Assembly (NCBI RefSeq): GCF_964204645.1
Contig: NC_134034.1
Coordinates: 8,115,414-8,179,413 of the forward strand
Length of the DNA stretch: 64,000 bases
DNA from: Tubulanus polymorphus
Lineage: Eukaryota > Nemertea > Palaeonemertea > Tubulaniformes > Tubulanidae
Direction: 5' to 3'
Shown here: positions 36,404 through 47,149 of the stretch, piece after piece
Numbering within the stretch: the first letter of the stretch is position 1
How the letters are laid out: every line of letters begins with the position of its first letter
Program-made: the position numbers and the translations under genes
Notes under the pieces: model-generated
What the model was told of the DNA's origin: nothing
Seen by the model: the letters and a program-made list of their open reading frames with translations, nothing else
Database searches by the model: none

Positions 36404-36901
36404 ACCAACTTGGGACTTAAATCCCACGATCAATTGGAAAGTTGTAGCTAATGACATGTTCTATGATTTTGGTGAGTTTCAAGGTTATTGGTTTTGTATA
36501 TGACCACCGGGGGGCATTGAATAATACAATAACTTAGTATTTCTATATTATATTTGTACCTATGCATATTTTGTAACCACAATCAATTGCAAAGTTGTAG
36601 CGCATGACATCGTCTATGATTGTGGTGAGTTTTAAGGACATTAGTTATTCTATATGGTCACCAGGGGCGTTGAATAGTAGAGTAACTTAGTATTTCCTTA
36701 TTAGATTGGTACCTAGGCATATTTTGTTACCATGATCAATTGCAAAGTTGTAGTTCATGACATGTTCTATGATTGTGGTGAGTTTCAAGGTCATGGGTTT
36801 TTGTTAATGGTCACCAGGGGGCATTGAATATTTAAATTGTTAGATTGTTGAGGATTTGAAACCACTTCCCAAATTGGAATGGTTTCCCTGGACCCCTAGT
36901 T
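36404..36901 (+). repeat. internally deleted copy of the TGGGAC-hairpin family
   Basis: It begins ACCAACTTGGGACTTAAATCCCA, then jumps to the 3' units (CGATCAATTGGAAAGTTGTAGC) and ends GGACCCCTAGTT. About 700 bp of the full copy is missing after the hairpin. Confidence 0.75.
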
Positions 36902-36944
36902 TAGAAAAGTCAGATCTCAGATCCCAGATCGTTATATATATATA

Positions 36945-38510
36945 CTTAAGTTTCTTCTGGCTAAGAAATCTTGGAAAGTTCCATTTTGACAGCATTTGCC
37001 CAATTAATCTCGCTTGGGATGCGTTTATGCCCCCCATCTGATGGGTGCCCTCGGATGGTGGACGTTTCCATGGAATATGATACAGGGGACATCCCATGAC
37101 CTGCTCCAGTCTATCTGTACAGGGATGCGAGCCATTACGGATGGGGTGCTCACGTCGAGGAGTCGCAAGGGCGGAGGTGTAGTCGGGCCGGGTGTCAAAG
37201 TTTTTTATAAACTACCTTGAACTTCTGGCAGTGATGAAGGCCCTGAAGTTTTTCGTAAAGAGGTTCAAAGGCCGTCATGTTTGGGTAGTTACCGACACCA
37301 CGACAGTCCGGGCCTATCAGGAAAATTAGGGAGGCACCCGGTCGTCCCTGCTGTCATCCCTGACGACGACAGTGTTGTTTTTGTCTCAAGCCTTATGTCT
37401 CACCTAGCCGGGGAGCGGAACATGGTGGCCGGCACCCTCTCGTCAGGACAGAGCCATTCTGACAGAATGGGCACTTCAGCAGTCTGTGGCGGACAGGGTT
37501 AAGGCTCTGGCGGGCCCCTTGTATTGGATCTCTTTGCGACCAGGTTCAACACCAGGTGCCCAGTGTTTGTATCCCCCTTTCAAGACGCAACAGCGTGGAA
37601 GGTGGATGCCCGATACATTGGGAGGACATGCACGCTTATGCCTTTTCGCCCTCCAAGTTCCACAACACGGAGCACTGCAACATTCCCCTGATATCTCCTT
37701 GCTGGCCGGCTCAGTTGTGATTCGTGAGGCTGTTACATCGGCTGTGCGACCATCCCAGGCTGCTCCCTTAGGAATCGTTCCCCTGTCTCAAGGGCATTTT
37801 CGTCAGCACCCCAACCTGCAATGGCTCAATCTACACGCTTGGCCACTGTCGAGTGATCCTTGCACACTCAAGATTTTTCGTCGGCATCTGCCAGGTTTAT
37901 CCTGGGGTCAAGGAGGCCATCCACTGGCGCTGTTCCAGGATTGGTGTGGTGGGCGACAAGTTGATTGCCTCTTACTCACTGTAGCAGATGTGGCGGATTT
38001 TCTCCTGTTTTCGTTCTCTGCCTGGTGATGACTATCAAGGGCTATAGATCGGCTATAGCTCACACTTTGAAGGTCACATGTCGTCCATCTGTAACAGATG
38101 ATCCTAGAATAGCTCAATTAATTGCGGGTTTTTCGATTCCTCCTTGGAATTTGACTACAATTCTGAAATACTTGATGGAGCATCCTTATGAGCTGTTAGA
38201 GGTTCTTTCTTTTGCCAGACTGACCACTAAGACCGCTTTATGCTTGGCTATGGCAGCTCTTTGGCATGCCCTGTTGGTAAGGCCCAGTTATGTGGTTTTT
38301 AGTCCACTCGATTGCTCGGTCACCTTGTGGCCTAGGCTTTGCTTTATGGCCAAGAACCAAAGACCATCGCCTGCAGGGAGGTCATTGAAATACCGGCTTT
38401 AGCTTACCGGGTTTCAGATGACTTGCCAGATGGTGCTCTCTGACCAGTCAGGGTGCACAAAGCTTGTTTAGCACTCTTTACCCTTTAGGAAGGGGAAAGA
38501 AAGGTTGATG
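36945..38510 (+). pseudogene. DIRS fragment: RNase H and tyrosine recombinase remains
   Basis: A short block at 36950 (TTCTGGCTAAGAAATC) matches the DIRS copy near 48550. RNase H remains follow from about 37115 (RDASHYGWGAH, where the first catalytic Asp lies in RDAS instead of TDAS), then ALKFF and GRHVWVVTD, and an LFATRF-type block. At 38020-38402 the frame IKGYRSAIAHTLKV and, further on, LTTKTALCLAMAALWH match the N-terminal part of DIRS tyrosine recombinases, ahead of the catalytic core. Several frame changes and stops; the recombinase is cut off near 38510. The RT region is missing. Confidence 0.75.
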
Positions 38511-38864
38511 AGTGATTTTTTCACTTTTAGGATTTACCTGGGATTCAGGGAATCCTCTGGCTTAGTTTGCATTAATTGACTGTTTGGGTTTCAGCAGTTG
38601 ATGAAATTGTACAAGTACTGTAATTACCTTGTAATTTTCGTTCTCTTGGGTAGGCTTGTTGCTCGGGTAGGACACAGGGTGCAACCTGCGTAACTCCATT
38701 AACGCTTAGAAGGTCAAGGTCAAGTGAGCGCTATAGTCAGCAGCTCCTTGGTGCTCTGACAAAGTTCCATAATTTTGAAGGAATATGTTACTGTGAAAGT
38801 TTAAAAATCAGTGTGTTTGTGACTATGAATATGCAGGGATTACTGTGATGAAAAATCTTCGACC

Positions 38865-41800
38865 ATGGAAGTTTATTTATTAGCTGTAATTGTGACTTTC
38901 TGGATATCCAATTTCAAAAACTGGTGGACATGTTGGAATAAATCAATAATTGTGTCTATTACCAGTATATATGTCATGCTTCAATTAGGCATGACCACTG
39001 ACTGCTCAACAGTGTTTAGTAAATCTACATTACTATGTTTGAATGACACCAGGACTAATTCAATTCTCCAGCCATGTGTTATATCGGATTTGCGGTCACT
39101 TGGTGTATACAGAAGATTTAATACCCGTAGAAGTCGACGAGGTGGTCTATATTGTCATAAACATCAAGTCAGGCATACAAAACTTGCACCATACTGAAAA
39201 GGTGTAAACATTGTCAACTTGACCAAAGTGCCTCTAATTGACAATCAAAAGTCAACAATGATCAAGAAACTTAGATGTGCTCAGATTAATCCAACATCAG
39301 TTTGTAACAAACCTGAGACAATTGTTGCTTTCATCATTGAAAATGATCTGGATGTACTGTTTATCGATGAGACCTGGTTAACTCCATCAGATGTTACAAA
39401 TGTAACTGCTATTACACCTGATGGTTACAAATTAAAACACATCCCTCAATCTCACCGCAAAGGAGGTGGTGTCGGAATTCTCTATAGGTCATCTTTAGAT
39501 TTCCGTTTCAATTCACTTAAATGGCCGACTAGTTTTGAATGTTTACAAGCAAGATTATCCTGGAAGGATCAGAATTACTGTTTCATTTTAATCTATCGTC
39601 CTGAGAAGATACCTAATGTTCAAAGTTTCACTTTCTTTGAAGAAATGCCAGATTTATTGGGCAGATTGAATACTGATTGCCCATCAGACAAGCTTGTTTT
39701 CATGGGTGATTATAATATTCAAATGGATAATCCAAACAATAGGGATACTCAACGATTTCTAGATATCCTACAGCAGCATGATTTGGTTCAACTTGTAGAT
39801 CAACCTACTCATGAAAAGGGTCACACACTTGATCTTGTTATTGTTAGAAGTAGTGAGGTATGCATATGTGATTTGGATGTGGATGATACTGCAGGTATTG
39901 CTGATCACTATCCGGTTTCTTTCTCGGTCAATATCTGCAAACCTCCGTTGCCTACAAAGGAGATAGTGTATAGAAAATTGAAGGATATTAACATTGCCTT
40001 ATTATCAGAGATGTTCTCTAAGATTGACTTCAGTAACATTGACTGTGTGGATGATTTAGTCACCGTTTATAACTCTGAGCTCTCTCATCTATTAGATGAA
40101 TTAGCACCTGCTAAGAAGCGAAGTATTTGCATTCGTCCGAATGTTCCGTGGCTCAGTGAGGAAATTATTAAATATCGCAAGAAAGTCAGACAACTGGACA
40201 GAAAGTGGAGACATTCTCATCTGACAATAGATCGTGAAATTTGGAAATATCATTGTTGTAAAATGAAACAAATGATGAAATTAGAAAAACTAAAACATTT
40301 CTCAGTCACCGCTGAGGTGGGCACTGCCGACTTATTTAGGACAATTCGGAAGTTGGTGTATGGTGAAAACATAAAAGCTCTACCAAAACACAATGATGCT
40401 GTTGAATTAGCAAATGAGTTTAATGTTTTCTTTCTAGATAAAGTTGATCAGATAAGAGATTCTTTTCCTGAATCCAATATTGCTGCTTCTGAGCATTACA
40501 ATGTTGTAAAGGTTTTAGACAGTTTTAAAGCTGTGTCAATCGATCAACTTGCCAAAATTGTAATTGGCATGTGACCTACATATTGTAATCTGGATCCATT
40601 TCCATCACAACTTCTTAAGAAGGGGCTTAAAGGTATCATGCCGCTCATTACTAAAATAGTAAGCTGTTCATTGGTATCTGGACATGTTCCAAAAGAGTTT
40701 AAACAAGCTATTTTGCAGGCCCTCCTCAAGAAGTCATCCCTTGATGCTGATTGTTTGAAAAACTATCGGCCCGTATCCAACTTGTCTTTTCTGTCGAAAG
40801 TACTCGAAAGAGTAGTAGCAGACTAGCTAACACTCCATTTGTCAAGCAATAACTTAGCAGACTTCATTTCAATCTGCTTATAAACAACGCCACAGTGTCG
40901 AAACAGCTCTGGTTAAAGTGCATAATGACTTACTTTGTTTATTAGATTCAAAGCAGTGTGTGTTACTTGTTTTGTTTGATTTGGGCGCTGCTTTCGACAC
41001 TGTGGATCACACTAGACTCGTAGAACGTCTAAATTTACTAGGAATTCAAGGCACAGTTCTTGATTGGCTCAGGTCATATCTTAGCAATAGGACTCAAAGT
41101 GTATGTATAAATGTTAACTTTTCTGAGCAATTGGAAATCAAATTTGGTGTACCTCAGGGTTCCGTTTTGGGCCCTTTGCTTTTTGCAGCGTACATTACTC
41201 CTCTTGGTAACATCAGTCAACCTCATGATCTTGATTATCATCTCTATGCTGATGATTATCAACTTTACATTGCGTTTAGTGTACCTGATTTGTTCCCATC
41301 ATGTCAAATTATGTCTGAAAAAGCTGATGATTTGAATTGCTGGATGAGGAATAATTTCCTCAAATGCAACGGGGATAAGACAGATGCGCTATTCGTGTAT
41401 ACTAGAAATATGTATAGTCAGCTTCAACAGTTACCTCATATCAGAATTATTGATTCTGACATCAGACCTTCTACTTCTGTTCAGAATCTTTGAGTAATTT
41501 TTTTGACTCGGAGCTTACTTTCAAAGATCAAATATCATCCATTGTTAAATCCTGCAACTTTCATTTACGTAACATAAGCAAAATAAGGGGCTTTTTATCT
41601 GATGATGCTGTTCGCATTTATGTCCATACCTTGGTTACTTCACGTCTTGATTTCTGCAACTCCTTGCTTAACGGGCTCCCTGCAAAATCCCTCAAACCAC
41701 TTCAGAGTGCAAAACAATGCAGCACGTCTAATTTCTCGCTCTAGCAAGTTTTCATCCATTTCATCTCTTCTGCATGACCTACACTGGTTACCAGTTGCAT

Positions 41801-42091
41801 ACCGCATTCGTTTTAAAGTTATTATGCTAACTTTCCAGGCTATACATAATTTAGCTCCTCCATACTTATCTGAACTTGTTACACTTTACTCACCACCTCG
41901 TGCACTTCGATCAGCCAATCAGTTTCTGCTAGTTGTCCCTTTGTTTCATAGTCAATCTACAGGTAGTCAGGCATTTTCCAACAGCGCCCCAAAATTGTGG
42001 AACCAGCTTCCGCTTAGCCTTCGTGCTATCACTTCATTAGATCAATTCAGGAAGCAGCTAAAAGGCTTCCTTTTTAAGGGTAGAAGCTGGT
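38865..42091 (+). pseudogene. L2/CR1-like LINE, endonuclease plus reverse transcriptase, inactivated
   Basis: The 39219-40574 frame is an APE-type endonuclease (IDETWLTPSD, MGDYNIQMDNP, GIADHYPVSF) that continues into the linker. The RT follows at 40575-41490 with NYRPVSNLSFLSKVLERV, FDLGAAFDTVDH, GVPQGSVLGPLLF and the intact YADD box. The C-terminal region to 42091 has LDFCNSLLNGLP, NAARLISRSS and LHDLHWLPV, typical of L2/CR1/Rex clades. Breaks: in-frame stops at 40572-40574 and 40824-40826, and frameshifts near 40860, 41485 and 41705. The copy is fairly young but cannot encode its protein. An upstream frame at 38865-39197 resembles the basic leader of such elements. Confidence 0.88.
39219..40574 (+). 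CDS. AP-endonuclease domain ORF of the L2/CR1-like LINE
   Basis: A 451-codon frame. The endonuclease nicks target DNA to prime reverse transcription. Visible elements are the Glu of IDETW, the YR-containing ILIYRPE strand, the Asp/Asn of GDYNIQ, the HTLDLVI segment and the terminal His of ADHYP, so the catalytic set looks complete. The rest is the linker to the RT. The ORF ends at a TGA that interrupts what should be a continuous polyprotein. Confidence 0.85.
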   Translation: MTKVPLIDNQKSTMIKKLRCAQINPTSVCNKPETIVAFIIENDLDVLFIDETWLTPSDVTNVTAITPDGYKLKHIPQSHRKGGGVGILYRSSLDFRFNSLKWPTSFECLQARLSWKDQNYCFILIYRPEKIPNVQSFTFFEEMPDLLGRLNTDCPSDKLVFMGDYNIQMDNPNNRDTQRFLDILQQHDLVQLVDQPTHEKGHTLDLVIVRSSEVCICDLDVDDTAGIADHYPVSFSVNICKPPLPTKEIVYRKLKDINIALLSEMFSKIDFSNIDCVDDLVTVYNSELSHLLDELAPAKKRSICIRPNVPWLSEEIIKYRKKVRQLDRKWRHSHLTIDREIWKYHCCKMKQMMKLEKLKHFSVTAEVGTADLFRTIRKLVYGENIKALPKHNDAVELANEFNVFFLDKVDQIRDSFPESNIAASEHYNVVKVLDSFKAVSIDQLAKIVIGM

Positions 42092-42290
42092 CCATATGGA
42101 CCTACTACTATAAATCAACCAAATTGGATGAAATTTGGTGGGATTGTTCATACACACATAAGGATTCCTCACACCAAATTTTGGAATCCTACGTGGCCTG
42201 TTGCCATGGCAACAGACAATCAAAATTTTGGGTGTGGTCAATTTTTCAAAAAAATGGTTTGACCTCAAAATGCAATCTTTTAAGTAAATA
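42089..42290 (+). repeat. palindrome-led sequence after the LINE
   Basis: GGTCCATATGGACC (42089-42102) is a perfect palindrome followed by TACTACTATAA, like the starts of the hairpin families. A second palindrome, TGTTGCCATGGCAACA, lies about 110 bp downstream. It begins exactly where LINE homology fades. No ORF. Confidence 0.45.
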
Positions 42291-43387
42291 ATTATCTAAA
42301 TCATTATTTCAGACCCCAAATTACATAATTAGACCATTTGCATGCATTTTGGTTTGATATTAGGGGTCAAAATTCAGTGCCTACTGCCACGCCCCCATCT
42401 TGGGAAAAAAAATTTTCCGAAAAATCCCCCATGCATCCAAACCAAAGATGCAATATATGAAAAAAATGCATTATTATGTAGCTTAGAATGTTATAATGAA
42501 CCACAGAAAATTTCAGGCAGCTATGTTGAATACATTTGAGAGCGATTTTTTGCCAGCCGTCAATACATGGTTTTGAGAAAATGGCGATAAAGAAACCAAT
42601 AACGTTTTACCTTCAAAATATAATGTTTGTTTTGTATTTATTCATTGATATCACAACATCCAGCTCCATAGGCTTGTTCCACACCTTCCTTCCTTCTTTT
42701 AGCCAGTTTTTTCTCCAGTCTTTTTTGTTTATTGGCAGGTTGGGCCCTTTTTTCCGATGTCTTTTCGCGCTGGAAGTCACTTTTTTCAAGAACTTGTGTT
42801 GTTCTTACACCAACATTGTCAATACCCATTGCTTGCAGCTGCTGCTGAATGCTTGCAGCCCTGCCCTTATTCCATTCCATTACAGCCATGGATACTGAAG
42901 TTTTGAGGGTTTTTAGAGTACCAAACTTGGTTTTGGGTATCTTACGCCACACCATAGAATGGAGCGCTTCATTGCTGTTCGAAGTACGTTTTTTGCAACA
43001 CCTACCCAAAAGATCAGGGTCAGTAAGCCTTTGAAACAAAAGTATAAACAGCTGTCTTACATTTTTTAGATCAGGGTCAATTTGTTTTTGTTGTTTGACC
43101 TCATCAGGGTTTTCCCCTCTGCTATAGCAGATTTATACCAGCACCAGTCACCACATCTCCTATGCTGGCGCTCAGGCGGACAATTCGGAGTTTTAGTTGA
43201 ATGAAATAAAATTGCCCATATTGCATTTTGCATCTCTTCGTTAGTGTCATTATTCATAATGGCATTTCTGAAATAGCTTTGCCACCTCAGCATTCTATCT
43301 TTGGTGACTTTTCCGCGACCTCTTATTGTTTTGGCACCACTTTTTTTTATATTTTCACAAAGAGAATTCATAAGATAAAATCCCACT

Positions 43388-45305
43388 ATTAACAGATTAA
43401 AAGAATTTAAAAACCAGAATTTATTTATTAAATCTAGAATATATAAAAGACACGACGTTTCGATCTCACCCTAGAGATCATCGTCAGGTGTGAGCAATAG
43501 ACTAAAAACAGGGGTATATATACAGAGGAGGACAGGTTAATTGAGTAAATTGGTGAGTGAGTAAATAATTAGTGTTTGGCAAGGCATGAAGTAATATACT
43601 TAGAAAGAAGGGAATTATGTGGAGAAAAGCCATTATTTAAATTGGTACTAATATCTGAGTGACGAGTAATTAGGGCAGACTCAACTATGTGGCGTTTGGT
43701 GTAATTGCTGGAAGTACAAATAATTTGGCTTTATCAAAATTAAAACGATGACCAGTGTTCCAAACGTGATTGGCTACGCCACTAGCCGGTTTTTGATTTA
43801 TTATATCCTTTTTGTGTTCCGAAATTCGAGTTTTTAAATCACGACCAGTTTCTCCAAAGTAAATTTTATCACAGCCAAAACAAGGAATTTTGTAAACTCC
43901 GCAGTCCAAAGGTTTAGATTGATTGTTTTTAACCAAAGTCCTTCTAATTTTGTTTTCATACGTGAAAATGATTTGTTTATCCAATAAAGGGAGAGAGTGA
44001 CGAAACTTTTCCAAAACAGGTACATACAGAACTACAATGAACTCTGAAATGTGTTTTTTATTTTCTGGAGGTTTAGAATTGAAGAAAGTACGTTTAGCCT
44101 TAGAAATAGCGATTTTCAAAATGTGATCAGGGTAAGCCAATTTTCTAAGAGAGTTGGATATATGGTCAAATTCAGCCGAAAGGAAGGTTTCATCGCAGAT
44201 CCGTAGTGCACGGAGAAAGAGGCCTTGAGCGAGACCAATTTTGATTGATTTGGCAGTAAACGAAAAGAAGTGAAGGTATGCCTCGGCGTTGATAGGTTTA
44301 CGGTAGACTGAGAAAATAAAATGAGAAAATTTATTGTGAATTAGAACATCTAAAAACGGAATTTGGTCATTTTGTTCCCTTTCAAAAGTGAATTTCAAAG
44401 ATGGATATTGGGAGTTGATGAAGTCGATAAAAGAGGTAAGATCAAAATTATCAGAAACTAAGCTCAGAATGTCATCAACATATCTAATCCAAAAGTTAGG
44501 TTTAGAGCCAACGTACTTAGGGAGAATTTCGGATTCAAAGTGTTCAAGGAAAAGATTAGCCAAAATCGGGGATAATGGGTTACCCATTGCGAAACCGAAA
44601 ATTTGTTCATAGAATTTGCCTTGGAATTGGAAATATAAATTGGTTGTACAGAGTTCCAAAAGTTCAAGTAAACATTCTACAGGATTTGGGAGATCAAGAT
44701 TGGAGTCCGGGAGTTTTCTTCTTAAGAAATTGAGAGTTGGTTCCAATGGTATATTAGTGAACAAGGAAACAGCGTCGAAAGATATAAATTTTTGTCCATT
44801 AGGTTTGAGATTTTTGAGTTTGTCTAAAAGATCCATATTGTGCCGAATGTGAGAATCAGAAAAAGTACCCAAAGTCGGGGAGAGTACTTTAGCCAGATAT
44901 TTGGAGAGCCGATATGATGGAGAATTGATATTAGAAATGATCGGTCTTAACGGTGAATTGGGTTTATGAATTTTTGGAAGACCATAAGCATAAGGAAGAT
45001 TAGGAAGCCAAGAGTTAAATTTGGAGATGAAGTCCGAATGGTCAGGAAATTTCTTAGAGATGTTTTTTAAACCTAAATTAAAAGCTGATTGCATCTTTTT
45101 CAAAGGGTTGTTTTTGATGGATTTGTAGAAATTGGAATCACCAAGAATAGCAAACATTTTAGAACTGTAATTGATCAAATCTTGAATAACAATTTTGCCG
45201 CCTTTATCAGCCTTGGAGATGCGGATGGTTTTGATGGATTTTAGTTCCTGGAGAGCAATCGAAAATCTCCGAAAAATCAACTGAGAGAATTCATACCGGT
45301 ATACA
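43388..45305 (-). mobile_element. Penelope-like retroelement inserted in the Mutator gene
   Basis: The element occupies the gap in the Mutator transposase. It carries the RT/GIY-YIG ORF below and 300 bp of AT-rich 3' sequence with a hammerhead-like hairpin. It appears truncated at the 5' side: the RT starts almost at the edge and no N-terminal region is present. Boundaries are set by where Mutator homology breaks, to within a few bases; no clean target duplication was identified. Confidence 0.85.
43457..43487 (-). ncRNA. hammerhead-like hairpin in the Penelope 3' region
   Basis: On the minus strand: CTGACGA, a T, the stem GATCTC/GAGATC around the loop TAGGGT, then GAAAC. This agrees with the conserved hammerhead words CUGANGA and GAAA around stem II, and hammerhead ribozymes are known in Penelope elements. 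One extra U precedes stem II and stems I and III are not evident, so self-cleavage is doubtful. The matching copy at 29075-29105 differs in stem sequence but keeps all six pairs. Confidence 0.55.
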
Positions 45306-45331
45306 TGCGCTTCTGAATATGATTCAGGCAT
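43685..45331 (-). CDS. Penelope-like reverse transcriptase with GIY-YIG endonuclease
   Basis: A 548-codon uninterrupted frame. The first 15 or so residues come from flanking Mutator sequence, so the real start is unknown. The RT contains KADKGGKIVI (40-49), LPKIHKP, SFDAVSLFTNIP (D186), GFAMGNPLSPILANLF (246-261) and the polymerase box WIRYVDDIL (YVDD 284-287), all intact. After a linker, the GIY-YIG domain shows GVYKIPCFGCDKIYFGETGR (478-497), SEHKKDI and NHVWNTGH, the form with a zinc-binding Cys pair seen in Penelope elements. It copies RNA into DNA and nicks the target. The frame looks intact apart from the missing N-terminus. Confidence 0.93.
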   Translation of the reverse strand: MPESYSEAHVYRYEFSQLIFRRFSIALQELKSIKTIRISKADKGGKIVIQDLINYSSKMFAILGDSNFYKSIKNNPLKKMQSAFNLGLKNISKKFPDHSDFISKFNSWLPNLPYAYGLPKIHKPNSPLRPIISNINSPSYRLSKYLAKVLSPTLGTFSDSHIRHNMDLLDKLKNLKPNGQKFISFDAVSLFTNIPLEPTLNFLRRKLPDSNLDLPNPVECLLELLELCTTNLYFQFQGKFYEQIFGFAMGNPLSPILANLFLEHFESEILPKYVGSKPNFWIRYVDDILSLVSDNFDLTSFIDFINSQYPSLKFTFEREQNDQIPFLDVLIHNKFSHFIFSVYRKPINAEAYLHFFSFTAKSIKIGLAQGLFLRALRICDETFLSAEFDHISNSLRKLAYPDHILKIAISKAKRTFFNSKPPENKKHISEFIVVLYVPVLEKFRHSLPLLDKQIIFTYENKIRRTLVKNNQSKPLDCGVYKIPCFGCDKIYFGETGRDLKTRISEHKKDIINQKPASGVANHVWNTGHRFNFDKAKLFVLPAITPNAT

Positions 45332-46924
45332 TCCTCTTTAGTTATTTTGTGCTCATCACCATAAGGGTTGAGCATTATTAGCTCACCAAGGGTCTTACTG
45401 TCCCCATCAGCAGTAAATGTAGTATACCTGAAACTCGTAGCATCAACTGAACGCTGCCATAGAACAAGAGCCATTGCAGGTTCCATGTTACCTGATGGCC
45501 CATCAAAGTTTTTGTCACAATTTCATGCAATTCCAACCAATTTTTCCTGACCTGCTAGTTTTTTCCCCACAACCTTACAATGAAAACAGTACTTGGATTT
45601 TATATCAAAGTCCAAAACGAAACCAGTAAGGCTATCATTAATAAAACCTATTCCATAAAGGGAAGTGAAACCCCTATTCATCCACGTGCCATCATAACTG
45701 ACAGATATGTTCAAAACATCCGCATCTGGATCACTCCCAAGATCTATGTAAGCCTGTCTAACTAATCCGTGCACAGTTTGTAGGGAATCAACTGCGCTTC
45801 TGTCATTTATTGCTTCCCCAATAAAAAGAGAGATATCATTGTATGTTTTATGATGAAACCCAGCGTATATGTTCATCACCCCTAGCAACTTATTCAGTTG
45901 TGTGCAACCTATTCCAATTTCCTTGGCTGCCAAGACTGCCCCCCGGTTTATCTCGAAGGGCCTGTTCCTTCCCAAGTTACCTAAAGTTTCACTACTCCAG
46001 ACATGATTCAAAACAGCCCCACAATCTGAACATACCACTTTTATCTCAACTGAGCATCCAGAATTTTTTTTAGTAGTCTTTTTTGGTTTTGCCTGTAAAA
46101 GTTCATCTCCTACTTCCTCAACTATCACAAAATGTTGCTGAATTTCTTCGGAATCATCACATATTACAGAATTGTCAGTCACAGAAGACGTACTTTTATC
46201 AGTGACGGTGGTGCTTACTCATGAAGACGACAAATCTTTCTTTTTCCTACCCCGTGTTTCGTTTTTACGGCGCCTCTTCCCTTTGAATTTATTCGCGGTA
46301 GAAGGCTTCATTGTTCATTCACAATAAACTGACGAGTAATTGTCCATTTGATCAAAATAAAACCGGTTTTCAAAGAATTCTTCCGGGTTTGTTTGTAAAA
46401 GTTTACTTCCGCTTTCCAGCGTGTTCAATCGGGTTACCGTAGCGACGGAGAAATTCGATCAACTGCGCATGCATAATTGGGTACAGAGATTGCCGAAGCT
46501 GCATGCTAATGAGCGTCCTCCATATATGGATATCCTCGGCATCCCGACACATAATTTATTATTCGTATTTTCCCGGAAGCCTCCGAAGATATCCTTATAT
46601 GGATAATTGCGTCAGAACGAGGCGATTCTCAGCTTTTCAATGGTACCCAACATGTCCGGTAAAAAGGATTATTTCTAACACATATTACGCTTCGAAAAAT
46701 GGTCTAATTGACCCAAAACAAAGCAATTTTCTCAAAACAATGGAATGACATGTTTACTAAAACATCGTTTTTATAGTATTTTGCAATGTTTGTGCAAAAA
46801 ATCGTTCAGCAAGGTTAAAATAAACATCCCAAAGAACCCGGAAATGAGTGTATCTCAAAACTGACAAATATCCTGATTTTCCCGATTTTTGGATCCGCGT
46901 CTACCCTTAAGGAGGCATTTTATA

Positions 46925-47008
46925 ATTTGTAAAGCGCTTTGAGCAGCTTAGCTGGATTTAGCGCTATATAAGATCCTTTATTATTATTATTATTATTATT
47001 ATTATTTG
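46925..47008 (+). repeat. LINE/SINE-type 3' tail
   Basis: AAAGCGCTTTGAGCAGC, then GCGCTATATAAGATC and a (TTA) microsatellite is the common 3' end of L2-clade LINEs and of SINEs that borrow it. No body of the element is recognised upstream. Confidence 0.65.
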
Positions 47009-47149
47009 AGGGTCTCGGCAGGGACCAGATCTTATTCGTTCGGGTCACTGTCTTCTAGCTCAGAAGGTGAGCATATTATTTTTAGGGGGTCTGTGTCCGT
47101 CTTTTGGTGTGTTTGTTTTCAACTTGGCCACTCCTCCTCTAAGTCTTTG

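Larger units (their letters stand above)
42638..46311 (-). pseudogene. Mutator-type transposase gene split by a Penelope-like element
   Basis: Read on the minus strand, the gene starts at the ATG at 46311 with a basic leader (KGKRRRKNETRGRKKK), hits an in-frame TGA at 46218-46220, and continues as a 219-codon frame (46182-45523) with SYDGTWMNRGFTSLYGIGF, the signature of the Mutator-like transposase domain. It goes on to about 45300 (KITKEECLNHIQKRM), is interrupted by 43388-45302, and resumes at 43386-42638 (LMNSLCENIK, WCWYKSAIAEG and SNSNEALHSMVW, with a Lys-rich tail). The large NHIQKRM-to-GFYLMNS gap is wholly explained by the insertion. This is a different MULE lineage from the copy at 10609. 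Confidence 0.85.

Noticed and set aside
42536-43034. + strand ORFs opposite the Mutator C-terminus
   Set aside because: The minus-strand frames carry the transposase motifs; the + frames are mirrors.
43457-43487. Functional canonical hammerhead ribozyme
   Set aside because: One extra U lies between CUGANGA and stem II, and no convincing stems I/III or cleavage triplet were found; kept only as hammerhead-like.
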